Shown: piece after piece, positions 1 to 11,500 of the stretch
How positions within the stretch are numbered: position 1 is the stretch's first letter
How the letters are laid out: every line of letters begins with the position of its first letter
Source: Przewalskia tangutica
Taxonomy: Eukaryota > Streptophyta > Magnoliopsida > Solanales > Solanaceae
NCBI GenBank assembly: GCA_029844215.1
Contig: CM056721.1
Location: forward strand, 9,932,368 to 9,996,367
DNA: 64,000 nt
Direction of reading: 5' to 3'
Program-made: the position numbers and the translations under genes
The notes under the pieces: model-generated
Databases searched by the model: none
Seen by the model: the letters and a program-made list of their open reading frames with translations, nothing else
What the model was told of the DNA's origin: nothing

Positions 1-505
1 TTGCTACGTCCTTAATCATATCCCTTACACAAACATTTAGTATAGGATTACACTTATTCTGATAATATGTACATCCAACTCATGGACAACCAACCCATAT
101 GATTTATTCTAATTTCAATCGAACACTAGCCTTAAACATCAAAACTAATTACCAAATAGAATTACAAAACTAGTACTTCCGTGTCAATTTAATTAGTGTC
201 TTAATTACAATTCCTTTTTAGTCGGTTTAAAAATATATTTTTTAAAATATTTTTGTTACTCTATAGTTTTAATTTAAATATTCTTCATGACTTGTTTAAA
301 TCATAAGACTTAAAAATCATTTTGGTATATTACACATATATTTAATTTAACTCCACTTGATGCAAAACTTCTTTTTTTCATTTTCTTATATTTCAATTTG
401 TGTCTAATATTTAAACGGAATTACATGTGAATGCATCAGATTCCTTTACATAATAAAGAGTACTCCACCAGTAAAAGACTCTTCACATCTCTCTACAACT
501 TTATG
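1..505. other. AT-rich upstream region, no gene seen
   Basis: No coding potential or recognisable repeat was found. The last 200 bases are the likely promoter of the iron-transporter-like gene that follows. Confidence 0.5.
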
Positions 506-514
506 CTATAAATA
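506..514 (+). promoter_or_regulatory. TATA box of the VTL gene
   Basis: The sequence CTATAAATA lies about 100 bases before the chosen ATG at 612. It is a good match to a plant TATA box at a usual distance for a short 5' leader. Transcription start is inferred at about 540. Confidence 0.6.
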
Positions 515-611
515 TCACCACATTGGCGTGTGCCCTCCACACTTCTCCATATCCTCATCTCCAATACAATACACAAAGTCATATAATTTTCTCTTCTTAT
601 TTTTTTTTTTC

Positions 612-1253
612 ATGGCATCCATAACAAATATCCAAGAATTAGCCAAAAATGACATAGAAAAACAATCCATGCAGGTAGACCAAAATCTTGAGGTTGAAAT
701 AGTAGATTACTCAAAACGAGCACAATGGCTTAGGGCAGCAGTATTAGGTGCAAACGATGGATTACTCTCAACATCATCTTTAATGATGGGAATAGGAGCA
801 ATTAACCAAGATTCAAAATCCATGATCCTTACCGGAATCGCGGGGCTAGTGGCCGGAGCATGTAGCATGGCTATCGGAGAATTTGTCTCCGTTTATTCGC
901 AATATGATATAGAAGTGTCACAAATGAAAAGAGAAAATGTAACGGAGATAGAGGGAAAAAAGAAAAAGTTGCCTAGTCCGTTACAAGCAGCATGTGCATC
1001 TGCTTTTGCATTTGCAATAGGTGCAATAGTTCCTTTGTTGGCTGCTGTTTTTGTGAAGGATTATCATGTGAGGTTAGGGGTTGTGGTGGGTGCAGTTAGC
1101 TTGGCACTTTTAGGGTTTGGAGGGTTAGGTGCATACTTAGGGAAAGCACCATTGTTGAAGTCTTCATTGAGAGTGTTGATTGGTGGATGGTTGGCTATGG
1201 GAATCACTTTTGGAGTAACTAAATTAGTTGGTGTTACTGGACTCTATGGTTAA
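612..1253 (+). CDS. Vacuolar iron transporter-like protein (VTL / nodulin-21-like)
   Basis: Intronless 213-residue membrane protein of the VIT/CCC1 family. Family members move Fe2+ (some also Mn2+) from cytosol into the vacuole. The ATG at 612 is preferred over one at 528, because the 28 residues in between are low-complexity leader translation and the family starts with a short soluble N-terminus. Visible segments: soluble N-terminus (1-40); TM1 with GANDGLLSTSSLMMG (about 48-62), which carries the conserved Asp; TM2 ending in MAIGEFVSVYSQ; a short charged loop; and three further hydrophobic segments in the C-terminal half. The loop between TM2 and TM3 is only about 25 residues (ISQ/KKKK region), so the long cytosolic metal-binding domain of true VIT1 proteins is absent. 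That is typical of the VTL subgroup. An AATAAA at 1299-1304 may serve polyadenylation. Family assignment is firm; the exact substrate is inferred. Confidence 0.93.
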   Translation: MASITNIQELAKNDIEKQSMQVDQNLEVEIVDYSKRAQWLRAAVLGANDGLLSTSSLMMGIGAINQDSKSMILTGIAGLVAGACSMAIGEFVSVYSQYDIEVSQMKRENVTEIEGKKKKLPSPLQAACASAFAFAIGAIVPLLAAVFVKDYHVRLGVVVGAVSLALLGFGGLGAYLGKAPLLKSSLRVLIGGWLAMGITFGVTKLVGVTGLYG

Positions 1254-1779
1254 TTAATACTATTGATATTAATTTGATTTTAGACTTTTTCACGTTGAAA
1301 TAAATTAATTAAGGTCATATCCCAGTACCTAGATCTGTTGTTCCTTTTTTTTTAACTTTTTATATAGGGTAACATGTACTTTGAGTGGGGAATTTTAAGT
1401 CAATTCGATGATGTAATGAAAGAATCTGCTTGTTGTGCTTTTTTACACAGTGTTGCAATCTGCCTTCACATTTTGCCAATCCCTTCCTTTTACTCTATTT
1501 GTTTTTATATATTTTTTTTGTAAGGTGGTATTCAGGTTAATTTGAGCATACTTAGACTTTTTTGTCCCTATTAAAAATTGGCGATCTCATGTAATTTTCA
1601 CTCCCTTAATCGCTAAACTACTCTTTAAGTGACCAATCCCTCCTTTTACTACCAATCTCTGATTTCAAATTTCAATGACTTCTATTTTGTTTTTTGTTTT
1701 GTTTTTATTGTGGTAAAATTGTGAAAAAGGTGTAACATATTTGAATAATTTCTCTAAGGGATTTCTTTCATTAATCACA
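1254..1779. other. 3' UTR and intergenic sequence
   Basis: Contains the probable 3' UTR of the iron-transporter-like gene (to about 1440) and then AT-rich sequence without coding signal. Confidence 0.5.
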
Positions 1780-3200
1780 ATATATGTAGTTATACAAAAG
1801 TGATTCCTAATACAGTAAGAATCCTAAGTTACCTTAAATACATGATATTAATAAATACAATATATACTGTGAATATTTGAAGAATATTAGCTAATACTCC
1901 CCCTCAGACGGAGCGGGAGGAGACCGGATGTTCAGACTGGATCTGAAGACTGTGAATAGTTGTTCGTAGGGATGGCAACGGGTAGGATCTGGACCGGATC
2001 CTACTAGATCCAGATCCAGATCCGTTTTACATACATGTATCTATATCCATATCCAGATCCATAGGTTCCATAAAATCATATCCAAATTCAGATCCATCGA
2101 ATCCACCGGATCCACGGATCGGATCTGGATCCAAATCAAAGTGACTGATTATTAAGTTATACCTTCTAATCAGTCTAAATTTTCTAGAAAAAGAGTCAAT
2201 TTAATTTAACGGAATCATGGGGAGTGCATCCGTAAATTAGGACTAAATGACATTGTTGACAATTGTTATGCCTATTGGCTATTGCTGTAGTGAGAAACAA
2301 TCCTCTCAATATCTAAGCTACTGCATAAGTATCACATAAATGATTAATATAATGATTAAAGAATAACACGCAAAACGTGTCTCAATTAAAAAATTAATGG
2401 CCTTCGGCCCTTTGAATATAAAATAAAATTAAGATTACAAAGGATTCGGTGCCATGATGTATAAATAATAAATGTATAATTAATTTAATAAAAAACGGAT
2501 TCACGGGTCGGATCTGGACCGGATACGGATCTCAAAGGCAAGATCCAGATCCAGATCCGATCCATCATAAACGGATCCGGGTCCGATACAGATTTGTCGG
2601 GTCCAAACTTTGAATATCCATATCCTATAAAACGGATCTGGATCCACCGGATCCGGATCGGGTCCGGGATCCATTGCCATCTCTAGTTGTTCGGGTAGTC
2701 CCTTTGTGAAGATGTCTGCATACTGATAGGAGGAGGGTACATGTAGAATTTTGAATAGACCACGTGCGACCTTCTCACGAACAAAATGAATATTCATCTC
2801 AATATGTTTGGTCTGTTGATGCTGGACCGGATTATGAAACATATAAATAGCAGATATGTTATCACAATAGACTATAGATGCCTTACACAATGGACAACTG
2901 AGCTCCAAGAGAAGATTCTGGAGCCAACAGATCTCAACAACTACATTAGAAACACTCTTATACTCTGCTTCGGCACTGGAGCGGGATAATGTGGCTTGTC
3001 GCTTGGCAGACCAAGAGATAAGATTATCCCCTAAAAACACACAATAGCCTGAAGTAGAGCGTCGCGTGTCCAGGCACTCTGCTTAATCAGCATCTGTGTA
3101 AGAGAGCAACTTGTTCGGAGCCGAGGGATAGAGATGCAACCCATAGTCATGAGTGCCTATGGAAACTCCCAATGGCTGACTTACTCTATCATTGCTTTGA
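1780..3200 (-). pseudogene. Ty1-copia fragment: RNase H end of pol plus part of the 3' LTR
   Basis: On the minus strand, 3137-2694 encodes the copia RNase H C-terminus: RRSTSGYC, SWSAKRQATLSRSSAEAEY, then YCDNISAIY and a HIEMNIHFVREKV / ADIFTKGLP block. The frame continues on the far side of an inserted hAT element (1967-2685) and ends at a stop near 1890. A GAGGGGGAG polypurine tract follows, then AT-rich sequence that is probably the start of the 3' LTR. An in-frame stop lies at the conserved Trp position after YTDAD (about 3085). Everything upstream of the RNase H domain is missing, so this is a dead 5'-truncated copy. The left limit is approximate. Confidence 0.8.
1967..2685. mobile_element. 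Non-autonomous hAT element (719 bp) with 8-bp target duplication
   Basis: Ends are inverted: TAGGGATGGCAACGG at the left, and the complement of TAGAGATGGCAATGG at the right. The 8-bp direct repeat GTTGTTCG flanks it at 1959-1966 and 2686-2693, the target length of hAT elements. Both subterminal regions are dense in GGATCC/AGATCC-type short motifs; the centre is AT-rich and has no transposase. It sits inside the copia RNase H coding sequence and so is younger than that element. Confidence 0.9.
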
Positions 3201-3226
3201 TAACTTAACTTGCTTGCTACTTAGGA

Positions 3227-3465
3227 TGTTGGAATTATCATGCCTCTTAATCCTGATTAATTAGTGCTGAAGTATTATTTGTACCGGGCTTGGCCCATAT
3301 GTAATTATTTTTAGTTGGAGTATTTAGGTCCATATAAGAAGTAGAGGCCCACTTCATTTTGTAACTAATCCAGATTCTCTTATGTTAATAATATCTTTTA
3401 TCTCTCTCTCCTCTAAACCGACTTCTAGACATTCATGATTTTCTCTTCAATCTCCGCTGCTAACA
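3227..3465 (+). repeat. LTR-like segment (possible solo LTR)
   Basis: Begins TGTTGGAATTATC and ends GCTAACA, the usual TG...CA ends of copia LTRs. It contains a TATA-like CATATAAGAAG and a pyrimidine-rich 3' part. The flanking 5-mers (TAGGA and AAGAT) do not match, so a simple solo-LTR insertion is not proven. It abuts the truncated copia fragment. Confidence 0.4.
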
Positions 3466-3675
3466 AAGATATAAAAGTATTTATACATCCATGCTACATT
3501 CCAGTTGTTGACTGCTTTTTAGTACTACTTTTGATAAAAAAATGTTAGTTATTAATCCTTGCAGTATGGATTTATATTTTCGTTCTCTTTTTCTCTTTTC
3601 TATAAATATATAATAATCTCTACAATCATTGTGGAAAAATTATGAAGCTAGATAAAATAAATAAGGAATACTACG

Positions 3676-3830
3676 ATGACGACAATAACAACAATATATT
3701 TATTTAGTGTAATCTCATAACTTGATTGGGAGAGTCGTGTATATGCAACCTTAATTACCTCTACGTTGTGAAGGTAAATAGGTTGTTTCCGATAGACCTT
3801 CAGCTAAGTAAAACATGTCAAAATGAAAGA
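3676..3830 (-). repeat. TS-type SINE or RTE LINE 3' tail (minus strand)
   Basis: Reading the minus strand, the segment carries a diverged form of the GAGGGTCT...GGAAACAACC...GTACAC tail and ends in a GTTGTTATTG run near 3676. This is the conserved 3' region shared by Solanaceae TS SINEs and RTE LINEs. It is more diverged than the copies at 4703, 24131 and 27062. Confidence 0.6.
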
Positions 3831-4702
3831 AAATGCAATAGCAACAACAAATAATATACAATAACTAAAGCAAAGAAAACAATATGTAATAATAATTTTG
3901 AAGAAAAAAATAATAGGAGAGTAATAATAACAATACAAATAAGGGGAACTAGACAACACTTGTCTACTTACTAATCTTCGATCTTTTATCTAGGGTCATA
4001 TAATCGGTAAACTACAAGTGCGTCATGTCATGTCTAATCACCTCTTCCCAATAATTTGTTATTATTGATGTGGTGGGCTATGGAAGGCAGCTGGGAGCCT
4101 GGGACTAGTATAATTGGCTACCTATCATTTTGGTAAGTATTCTGGAAGAAATAAATTAAAAAAGATTTTGGTGGGTATTTACCAATAAAAATGTTCTTGG
4201 GCTTGTGGGCCCGCCCAACTTGACAATGATAGCATGGACTTGGGCCAGAAACTGAACTGTATGAATCAGGTTTAGTTGTAATTTTATGGACTGGGCTTGG
4301 ACATGAATAACAGTCCTCGACTCCTCGTGCAAGCCTATCTTGAGCTATCCATAAATTAACATAGTAATTGTTTTTCCAGTTAGGTATTATCTCTAACCCT
4401 GAGTGAAGAAAAATCGGTCATACTTCCAAGTTCAAAGTGTGTATATGGAAAACCCATTCAACCTTAACTCAATACTTTTTACCAATTCTAAGCTTTGACT
4501 CTATATATAAATTCTAAACCCATATGTAATCTTCAGTAGTCAGTACGTTTAATTTATAATGCATCCCCCCAAATGGAATCCGTCAAAGTAACAGATTTTT
4601 AGTACTTCTTTATAAAGAAAAAGAAACGAATTGTTTCTAGACCATTACAGAAACGACGAGAAAAGTAGTTGATCAGTTAATTAATGGACTAAAATCCTCA
4701 AG
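3831..4702. other. Intergenic, no gene seen
   Basis: AT-rich sequence without long open frames or recognisable repeats. Confidence 0.5.
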
Positions 4703-4860
4703 AAAACAACAACAACAATAACATATCCAGTGAAATCACACACCGTGAGATCTGAAGAGGATAGAGTGTACACAGACATTACCTCCACCTTGGTAGGTAG
4801 AGCGATTGTTTCTGTGAGACCCTCGACTCAAGACAAAACATAATCACAAACAAGACAATC
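4703..4860 (-). repeat. TS-type SINE/RTE LINE 3' tail (minus strand)
   Basis: Minus-strand reading gives GAGTCGAGGGTCTCACAGAA, a CTACCTACCAAGGTGGAGG block, GTGTACACTCTATCC, and a terminal (TTG)n run at 4703-4718. It closely matches the tail at 27125-27253. The gypsy-type solo LTR begins 36 bases to its right. Confidence 0.8.
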
Positions 4861-5354
4861 AAAATAAAGCACGAGTAAAGCAAGAAAAAAGGTCATGTGA
4901 AGTCTTGAAAAAAAAATAACAAAAATAGAAAATAAGGGGAAAAAAACTGCACGTACACACCATACAACCCTCACTCACCTTAACTCCCCCATTTGCCCAC
5001 TTATTTCTCCCTCACATTCCATTTATAATGGACACATTCTGCACTTGGTTACAAATACAATCCCACATCATACAACACACACCATAATTTAAAGAAAAGG
5101 AAAGATATAGAGAACAAAAAGTAGAGAGCAAAACAGTTCCAGATCAGAAAATTTTAAAAAACAAGAGTTAAAGAGAGCAAGGATAAGTCGAAGTTGAGAT
5201 GTTTATTCGCTATTACGAAGCAATAAATGTGAGTTTTTCTCACTCAAATTTCTTAGTGAAATCCTGTATTTCAAGTTTTGTACATGTTAGAATATAATGT
5301 TGGTGTTAAAAGAAAAATTATGAACTTAGACAACTAGTTCGGGACATGAACGTT

Positions 5355-5682
5355 ACAAACTGTTTTTCGGAGTTATACTTGTTTTAATTAGACGAAATTT
5401 AGTATGGTTGTAAATCACTTTGTTACGAACAGATTGAACTAAAGAAGAGGTAAAACGGACTTACGGTTTAAGAGTTATCATAGTTTAAACTTTCTGCCAC
5501 AGATTTGGACGAAATCTGAGGGCAAGTAGAATTAGGAACTGTTTTTCCCGAGTTTCACTTGTTGGAATTAGACGAAATTTGGTATGATTGTAAATCACTT
5601 TGTTACGAACAGATTGAACTAAAGAAGAGGTAAAATGGACTTACGGTTTAAAAGTTATCGTATTTTAAAATTTATGCGCCGG
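5355..5682 (+). repeat. Diverged tandem duplication, 180-bp period, inside the solo LTR
   Basis: The block around 5401 (GTATGGTTGTAAATCACTTT and following) recurs at 5581 with exactly 180 bases of offset and few differences over the best 100 bases. Weaker related pieces (CTTACGGTTTGAGAGTT type) occur again near 5820 and 6010, which suggests repeated internal expansion. Confidence 0.8.
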
Positions 5683-6119
5683 ATCGGTTGAAAGTCCGTA
5701 AAGCAGTGGGTAAAATGGTAAAACTGTAGAAATTAGTACAGAATATGAAATATTGATTCAAATGAAAGTCCTAGATTTGTCTTTTCTCGTCATTTTAGGA
5801 ATTTACGGGGCTTGATCCGACTTACGAATAAGAAGTTATGACTGTTTTAAGATTGTGTATCGTTCTGATAATAAATTAGGCGAAACAGTTCCTAATGTAA
5901 TTGTTAAAACTGAAAAACTGAATGTTTCGGTGGGGAATTTAAAATTTTGTGCTGAATAAAAGTTCTAGGTTATTCTGTGTTCGACAGTTTGAGACTTTAC
6001 GTACATAAATCCGACTTACGGTTTGAGAGTTGTAACTCATACAAGTGGGAAGGGCGAAATATTAAAAGAAGAAAATATTAATTGAGCATTTTGAACATAT
6101 AACACATACAAAAACAAAT

Positions 6120-6366
6120 ATGTAAATGCATCGGATCGGGTTGCACGCCGCAACAAATATGTAAATGCATTTGTAAATGCATCGGATCGGGTTGCACGCC
6201 GCAACAAATATGTAAATGCATTTGTAAATGCATCGGATCGGGTTGCACGCCGCAACAGATATGTAAATGCATTTGTAAATGCATCGGATCGGGTTGCACG
6301 CCGCAACAGTTATGTAAATGCATTTGTAAATGCATCGTATCGGGTTGCACGTCGCAACAAATATGT
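6120..6366 (+). repeat. 51-bp minisatellite, about 4.8 copies
   Basis: Unit contains AAATGCATCGGATCGGGTTG, then CACGCCGCAACA and ATATGTAAATGCATTTGT. Copies differ by one to three bases; the rightmost has CGTATCGG and CGTCGC variants. As 51 is a multiple of three, all three minus-strand frames stay open across it. Those frames are repeat artefacts, not genes. Confidence 0.92.
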
Positions 6367-7029
6367 AAATACAAAGGAATACCTTAATATGTAACATGAG
6401 ATAAAACATGTATGTTGGTTAAGCTGAGTACGTCCTGAAACGAATTGAAAGAGAATATTATTGTGTGAATACTTGATTATGATACATTGAAAATGTTGAA
6501 GTTTGTCTCATAGCATGGTTATTGTGTCCTAATATGTTTGTACTTAAAATATTGTGAGATTACTTTGAATTATAGGGTGAGGTTCTCACTCAGCCCCGGA
6601 TGGTAGGGCTGACTCTTTTATTTAACATATTTCAGGAAAGCGTGATAGAGGAAAAGCTCTGCAACAGGGCTAGCGATCGTCCCGCAGCCTCTTTGACCCA
6701 CCAGTCCATTATTTCGGATTTGGTGAAAGTTATTCTCATAAAGTATGTTTTAAGAACTAGGTTCCATTATCTCGGGGAATGCCCCACACAAGATTGTTCT
6801 TTGTAAGCTTTGAATTGCTTATTATTATATATATATTATTTCCGTACTTAAATACATGTTTATTCTAGGAAGAAAAGAAGTTAACGGTTCGCCTGGAAAA
6901 TAAATAATTGTCCAGGTGTCATCACGCCTTAAGGAAAGACTTAAGAAAAGTCGGGGCGTGACAGGTCAGACTCAGATAATGAACGCGTTCGAACAAAAAC
7001 ATATGTCTATGATTATAATAAGAAAGAGT

Positions 7030-7237
7030 AAGTTGTTTTCTTGACACTTATAGTTATAGTGTTATTACTGTAGGCCCGATTAGTTTATCACATTTAGAGA
7101 GTATTTGTAGTGCTATTACTGTAGGCCCGATTAGTCTATCATATTTATATATCACATTTATAGAAGTCTATAAATGTGATAGACTAATCGGGTCTACAGT
7201 AATAACACTACAACTATAATTGTCAAGAAAACAACTT
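7030..7237. repeat. Foldback element (long imperfect hairpin)
   Basis: AAGTTGTTTTCTTGACACTT at 7030 is the near complement of the segment ending at 7237. The complementarity continues about 55 bases inward (TATTACTGTAGGCCCGATTAG against its complement). A partial extra copy of the left arm lies at about 7110-7142. It has MITE-like structure, no clear target duplication and no coding. Confidence 0.8.
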
Positions 7238-7549
7238 AAAATAAATTAACAATATTAAGGTCACAATTCGAGAAAAGGGTCCAAATTCGGTGATGTTTAA
7301 TAATTTATGTCCAATCGATCATTTTTATTATTCAATTAATTTTGATTCAAAAATAAAAATCTAAAGTTATAGTATAGATGTTTTCTAATAAGAATCTTTA
7401 AATATTTTCATCGATTTCGGTCTTGCTCATGCTCCTTTCAAATCGATCAAAAGGTCTCGTTCTAGACACCTGATTATAGTTTTTGATTAATGTCTTGCAC
7501 TAATTCTTTTGGATTTAATGTCGAAGTTCAGTCAGTTTTTATTGAATTA
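7238..7549. other. Intergenic, no feature seen
   Basis: AT-rich, unassigned sequence between the foldback element and the copia LTR. Confidence 0.5.
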
Positions 7550-8509
7550 TGTTGGAAATATTTATTAAACGTGAAATAAAGTAAATCCTATTAATTATGA
7601 ATCGAACAATTGGGGCCCCGCACGTAGGAAACTTGTTTCCACACATGTGCACACGTAGTGCCAATGATCAAAATTTCCTTAATGGAAGAGATTGATACGT
7701 ATACGGATTGTTTGAGACGTAAGGTCATAGACGGTTATTGGCCAAATGACGAATGATTTCACGTTGATAAATGAAGAAAGAAGTCTATAATGTGTAAAGA
7801 TGAAATGAATCAGAAATCACCACGAAACTGAGAAGGGCCGCGGCTCCTCCAAGTAAGGGCTGCGGCGCTTGAAGGGTCGCGGCTCTAATTGACGTTTCAA
7901 TTTGGTAACTTCTTTGGAATTGAAGGGCGCGCCTCCCGAAGAGCTGCGGCTCAGTGACGTTCGGTGAGTTCTTCGAAGGCGGCCGCGCTCTCGATCGCTT
8001 CAATCCGTTTGAGGTGAATTAAAAACTGATTCTTGGGCTGACTTTGGAGTATTTACTCTCCATTATTTTGCTCATGAATTCAGCAATTACTTTGCTGAAT
8101 TGTAACTCCAAATTCAAGGCATTAACATGACATTCATGGTCATTACTTAGCCATTTGGAGGGTCATCATCTACACACTATAAAATGAGACACAAGACTCA
8201 TTTGGAAACACATTTGACATCTTACACTCAACAATTCTCTGAAATTGTCTTCCTCTCTTGCAATCACAAACACTCAAAGATCTTTCTTCCAAAGCAAACA
8301 CTTAAGTTCTATTTTCTCATTTGTTTGATTGTTGTTTTATCTTGGGAGATAAGTTGTCATTACAACCGTTGAAAGGATATACGGGGCAATATTATCTTAA
8401 GGATAGATCAAGAATTTGGTCGACTCGGCAAGCCCTCATACTTGATCATTTTCAGATTTCTAACAAATAGTTGTTGTTGTTATTTTTCCGTTCTACACAT
8501 TACTACTCA
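7550..8509 (+). repeat. 5' LTR of the copia element
   Basis: Starts TGTTGGAAATATT and ends ACTACTCA. It contains a TATA box (CTATAAAATGAG at about 8178) and a CG-rich patch at 7835-7990 that differs strongly from the 3' LTR. Boundaries are set by where the two LTRs stop matching. Confidence 0.9.
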
Positions 8510-8545
8510 CAAGCTTAAGATAATATTGACTATTTTAACAACAAC

Positions 8546-11500
8546 ATGACTGGACAAGATCAACTCAACCAATTCAACACTGAAAATTCCACTGATGCTC
8601 AAGGCAATCCCATTGCCTTCAATCTCACTACTCAAGGCACTAACGTTGCCTTCAACTCCACTGTTTTTGGCACTCCTAGTGTCACCACTGATCATGACAT
8701 TTCTAATGTCTTCCCAACTACTGCTTTTAGCACGTCAAGTGCCACTGCCACTGTTTTTGGTACGTCAAGTGACACCTCCACTGCCTTTGGCACAACCAAT
8801 GCCTCCATTGCTGCTCCGGGCACTTAAAGTGCATTTGCTCCTACCCAAGGCGTCAACAACAACTATACTCATATTGGAGGCATTCACAATGCATTTTCAA
8901 CTCCTCAAGGGGGCGCTACTGCCCCAACACCTGCTGGTTTTCATCATGAACGTCCTGAAAAGTTCATGGGTGCTCACTTTAAGAGATGGCAACAAAAGAT
9001 GTTGTTTTTCCTGACGGTTTTGGGAATGTCACATTTTCTAACCGAAGATCCTCCACTAGTTAGGGAAGACGTAGACCCTCAGCCAAATAATTTGGCGGGA
9101 GGGGGCCAAGGTAACCATGTCGCTGACGACATGAGGATGGTTCGCGAAGCATAGAAACATAGTGATTTCATGTGTAGGAACTATATTCTAAACAGTTTGT
9201 CCGATCCACTATACACGGTATATTGCACCGTTGAAACTGCCAAACAGTTATGGGACAAACTTCAGAAAAAGTACAACACCCAAGATGCGGGTAGTAAGAA
9301 GTTCATCATTGGGAAGTTCCTGAAATTTCAAATGGTGGACAACAAAAGTGTGACATCCCAAGTTCAGGAATTCCAAATGATTTTACATCACCTGTATTTG
9401 GAAGGATTAAAGCCCAACGAATAATTCTTGGTTGGGGCATTAATCGAGAAGTTGCCTCCCTCGTGGACTGAGTTTATGAACTATCTAAAACTCAAAACGA
9501 AGGAGATGACCCTAGATGAACTTATTGTCAAACTCCTAATTTAGGAAGACAATAAGAGGGTCATGCCAAAGGGAAAATAACCCGCTAAGGCTAAGGCAAA
9601 CCCGGCGGAAGTCAAAGGGAACTCAAGCAAGAAGCGAAAGTTCCAGAAGGAAGGCAAGCCCCAAACAACTGAAAAGTTCAAGGGAAATTGTAACCACTGT
9701 GGTATAGTTGGTCACATGGCCAAAGACTGCCGCAAGCTCAAACGTGATAATAAGGCCAAGGCTAACATCGTTGAAGACACGCTCGTCAACGATATGATTG
9801 AGGAGTTCTCAGCGGTAGTTCTTGAAGCTAATCTCGTTGAGAATCCGGTGCAATGGTGGCTAGACACAGGTGCTACCCGTCACATATGTTCCAATAAATA
9901 AGTCTTCTCCACTTATACACCAGTCTCAGACAAGAAGTTGTTCATGGGTAACAATTCTTCTTCAGATGTACTGGGGGGGTAGGAAAGGTGATCCTAAAGA
10001 TGACGTCCGGGAAAGAACTAACTCTGAAGGAAGTGATGCACGTTCCAGATATTCGTAGAAATCTGATTTCTGGACCATTGTTAGTAAATGCTGGTTTTAG
10101 GCTAGTGTTAGAGGCTAACAAATTTGTAATCACTAAAAATTGAACGTTTGTAGGAAGGGGCTTCGTCAGTGAAGGCCCCTTTAAGTTCAATGTTGCACCT
10201 GTAATGCCTTCTGTTTCAACTATCAATAAAATTGCACTTTCTACTTACTTGATTGAGTCATCTAATCTATGGCATCATAGATTAGGACATGTAAACTATC
10301 AATCTATCCAAAGATTGGTAAAGCTGGAATTATTGTCGTTTATTAACATAAACCCTCAACGTAAGTGTGAGGTGTGCATAGAGGCAAAACTTTCCAAAAG
10401 TCATTTTTGATCCGTCGAAAGGGATACCGCTCCTCTAGAACTTATACACACTGATATATATGATTTGAAGTTCGCTCAAACTAGGGGGAACAAGTACTTT
10501 GTGACTTTCATAGATGAAGGCACAAGGTTTTGTTACCTTTAATTACTAAAAAGTAAAGATGAAACCTTTGAAGCATTCAAACGCTACAAAGCAGAAATTA
10601 AGAATCAACTAGGCGGACGGATTAAAACTATCTGTATTGATAGAGGGGGAGAATATGTAGCGCCTTTTGAAGAACTTTGTACCCAATCGAGTAAAGTTCA
10701 TCAAACAACGACTCCTTACTCACCTCAATCAAACGGGGTTGTTGAACGCAAGAACCGAACACTAAATGAAATGATGAATGCTTTACTCATCAATTCGGGC
10801 CTCCCTCAAACCATGTAGGGAGAAGTTGTCCTTACCACAAACATGATTCTTAACAGAGTCTCACACAAGGGTATAGACAAGACTCCATATGAGCTATGGA
10901 AAGAAAAGAAACCTACCTACAAGTATGTGAAGGTATGAAGTTGTCTGGCCAAGGTAAAAGTACACATGCCAAAGCAGGTCAAGATTGGACCTAAGAATGT
11001 GGATTGCATATTCATCGGATATGCTTATCGCTTCATAGTGCACAAGTCGGATCATCCAGACATTTATGAAGATATGATCATGAAATCAAGGAACGCATGG
11101 TTCTTGAAGACACATTTCCATATAAGGAAAATAACATAACCTCTCGCAAACGAAGTTATGAGCAAACCTCTGATGAACTAGGAGTCACTGACTATCTAGA
11201 TCAAAACGGTTCAGATCTAGTAAATTCTGAAGTAGCTGATGATCCAGAATTTAGTATTCCAGATTCTCAGGACTTGGAAGATTCAGAGATGGAACTAAGT
11301 CAAAGAAAAAGGGCACGAAAAGACAAGTCTTTCGGTCCAGACTTTGTAGCTTATTTGATTCAGGATGAACCACAGACAATCGCCGAAGCATTGTCAACTC
11401 CAGAAGCACCGCTCTGGAAGGAAGCTTTAGAAAGTGAGATAGAATTCATTCTGCATAACCACACTGAATTGGCGAACTTCCCGGAGACACAGCTGTTGGA

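Larger units (their letters stand above)
4896..6963 (+). mobile_element. Gypsy-type solo LTR (2,068 bp), probably chromovirus
   Basis: Begins TGTGAAGTCTTG and ends GGGGCGTGACA. An exact 5-bp direct repeat GGTCA flanks it at 4891-4895 and 6964-6968. No primer-binding site or internal domain follows, so a single LTR was left after LTR-LTR recombination. The end sequence and large size resemble Tekay/Del chromovirus LTRs (family-level recognition, not searched). The LTR contains two tandem repeat systems, annotated separately. Confidence 0.88.

Noticed and set aside
6037..6409. Three overlapping minus-strand frames with repeated 17-residue units
   Set aside because: They are all translations of a 51-bp minisatellite inside a solo LTR; open only because the period is a multiple of three.
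7830..7990. CG-rich patch as a possible CpG island or gene
   Set aside because: It is part of the copia LTR and recurs in the 3' LTR.
8595..9014. 139-codon frame overlapping copia gag
   Set aside because: Out of frame with the gag block; arises from the repetitive Thr/Ser codons.
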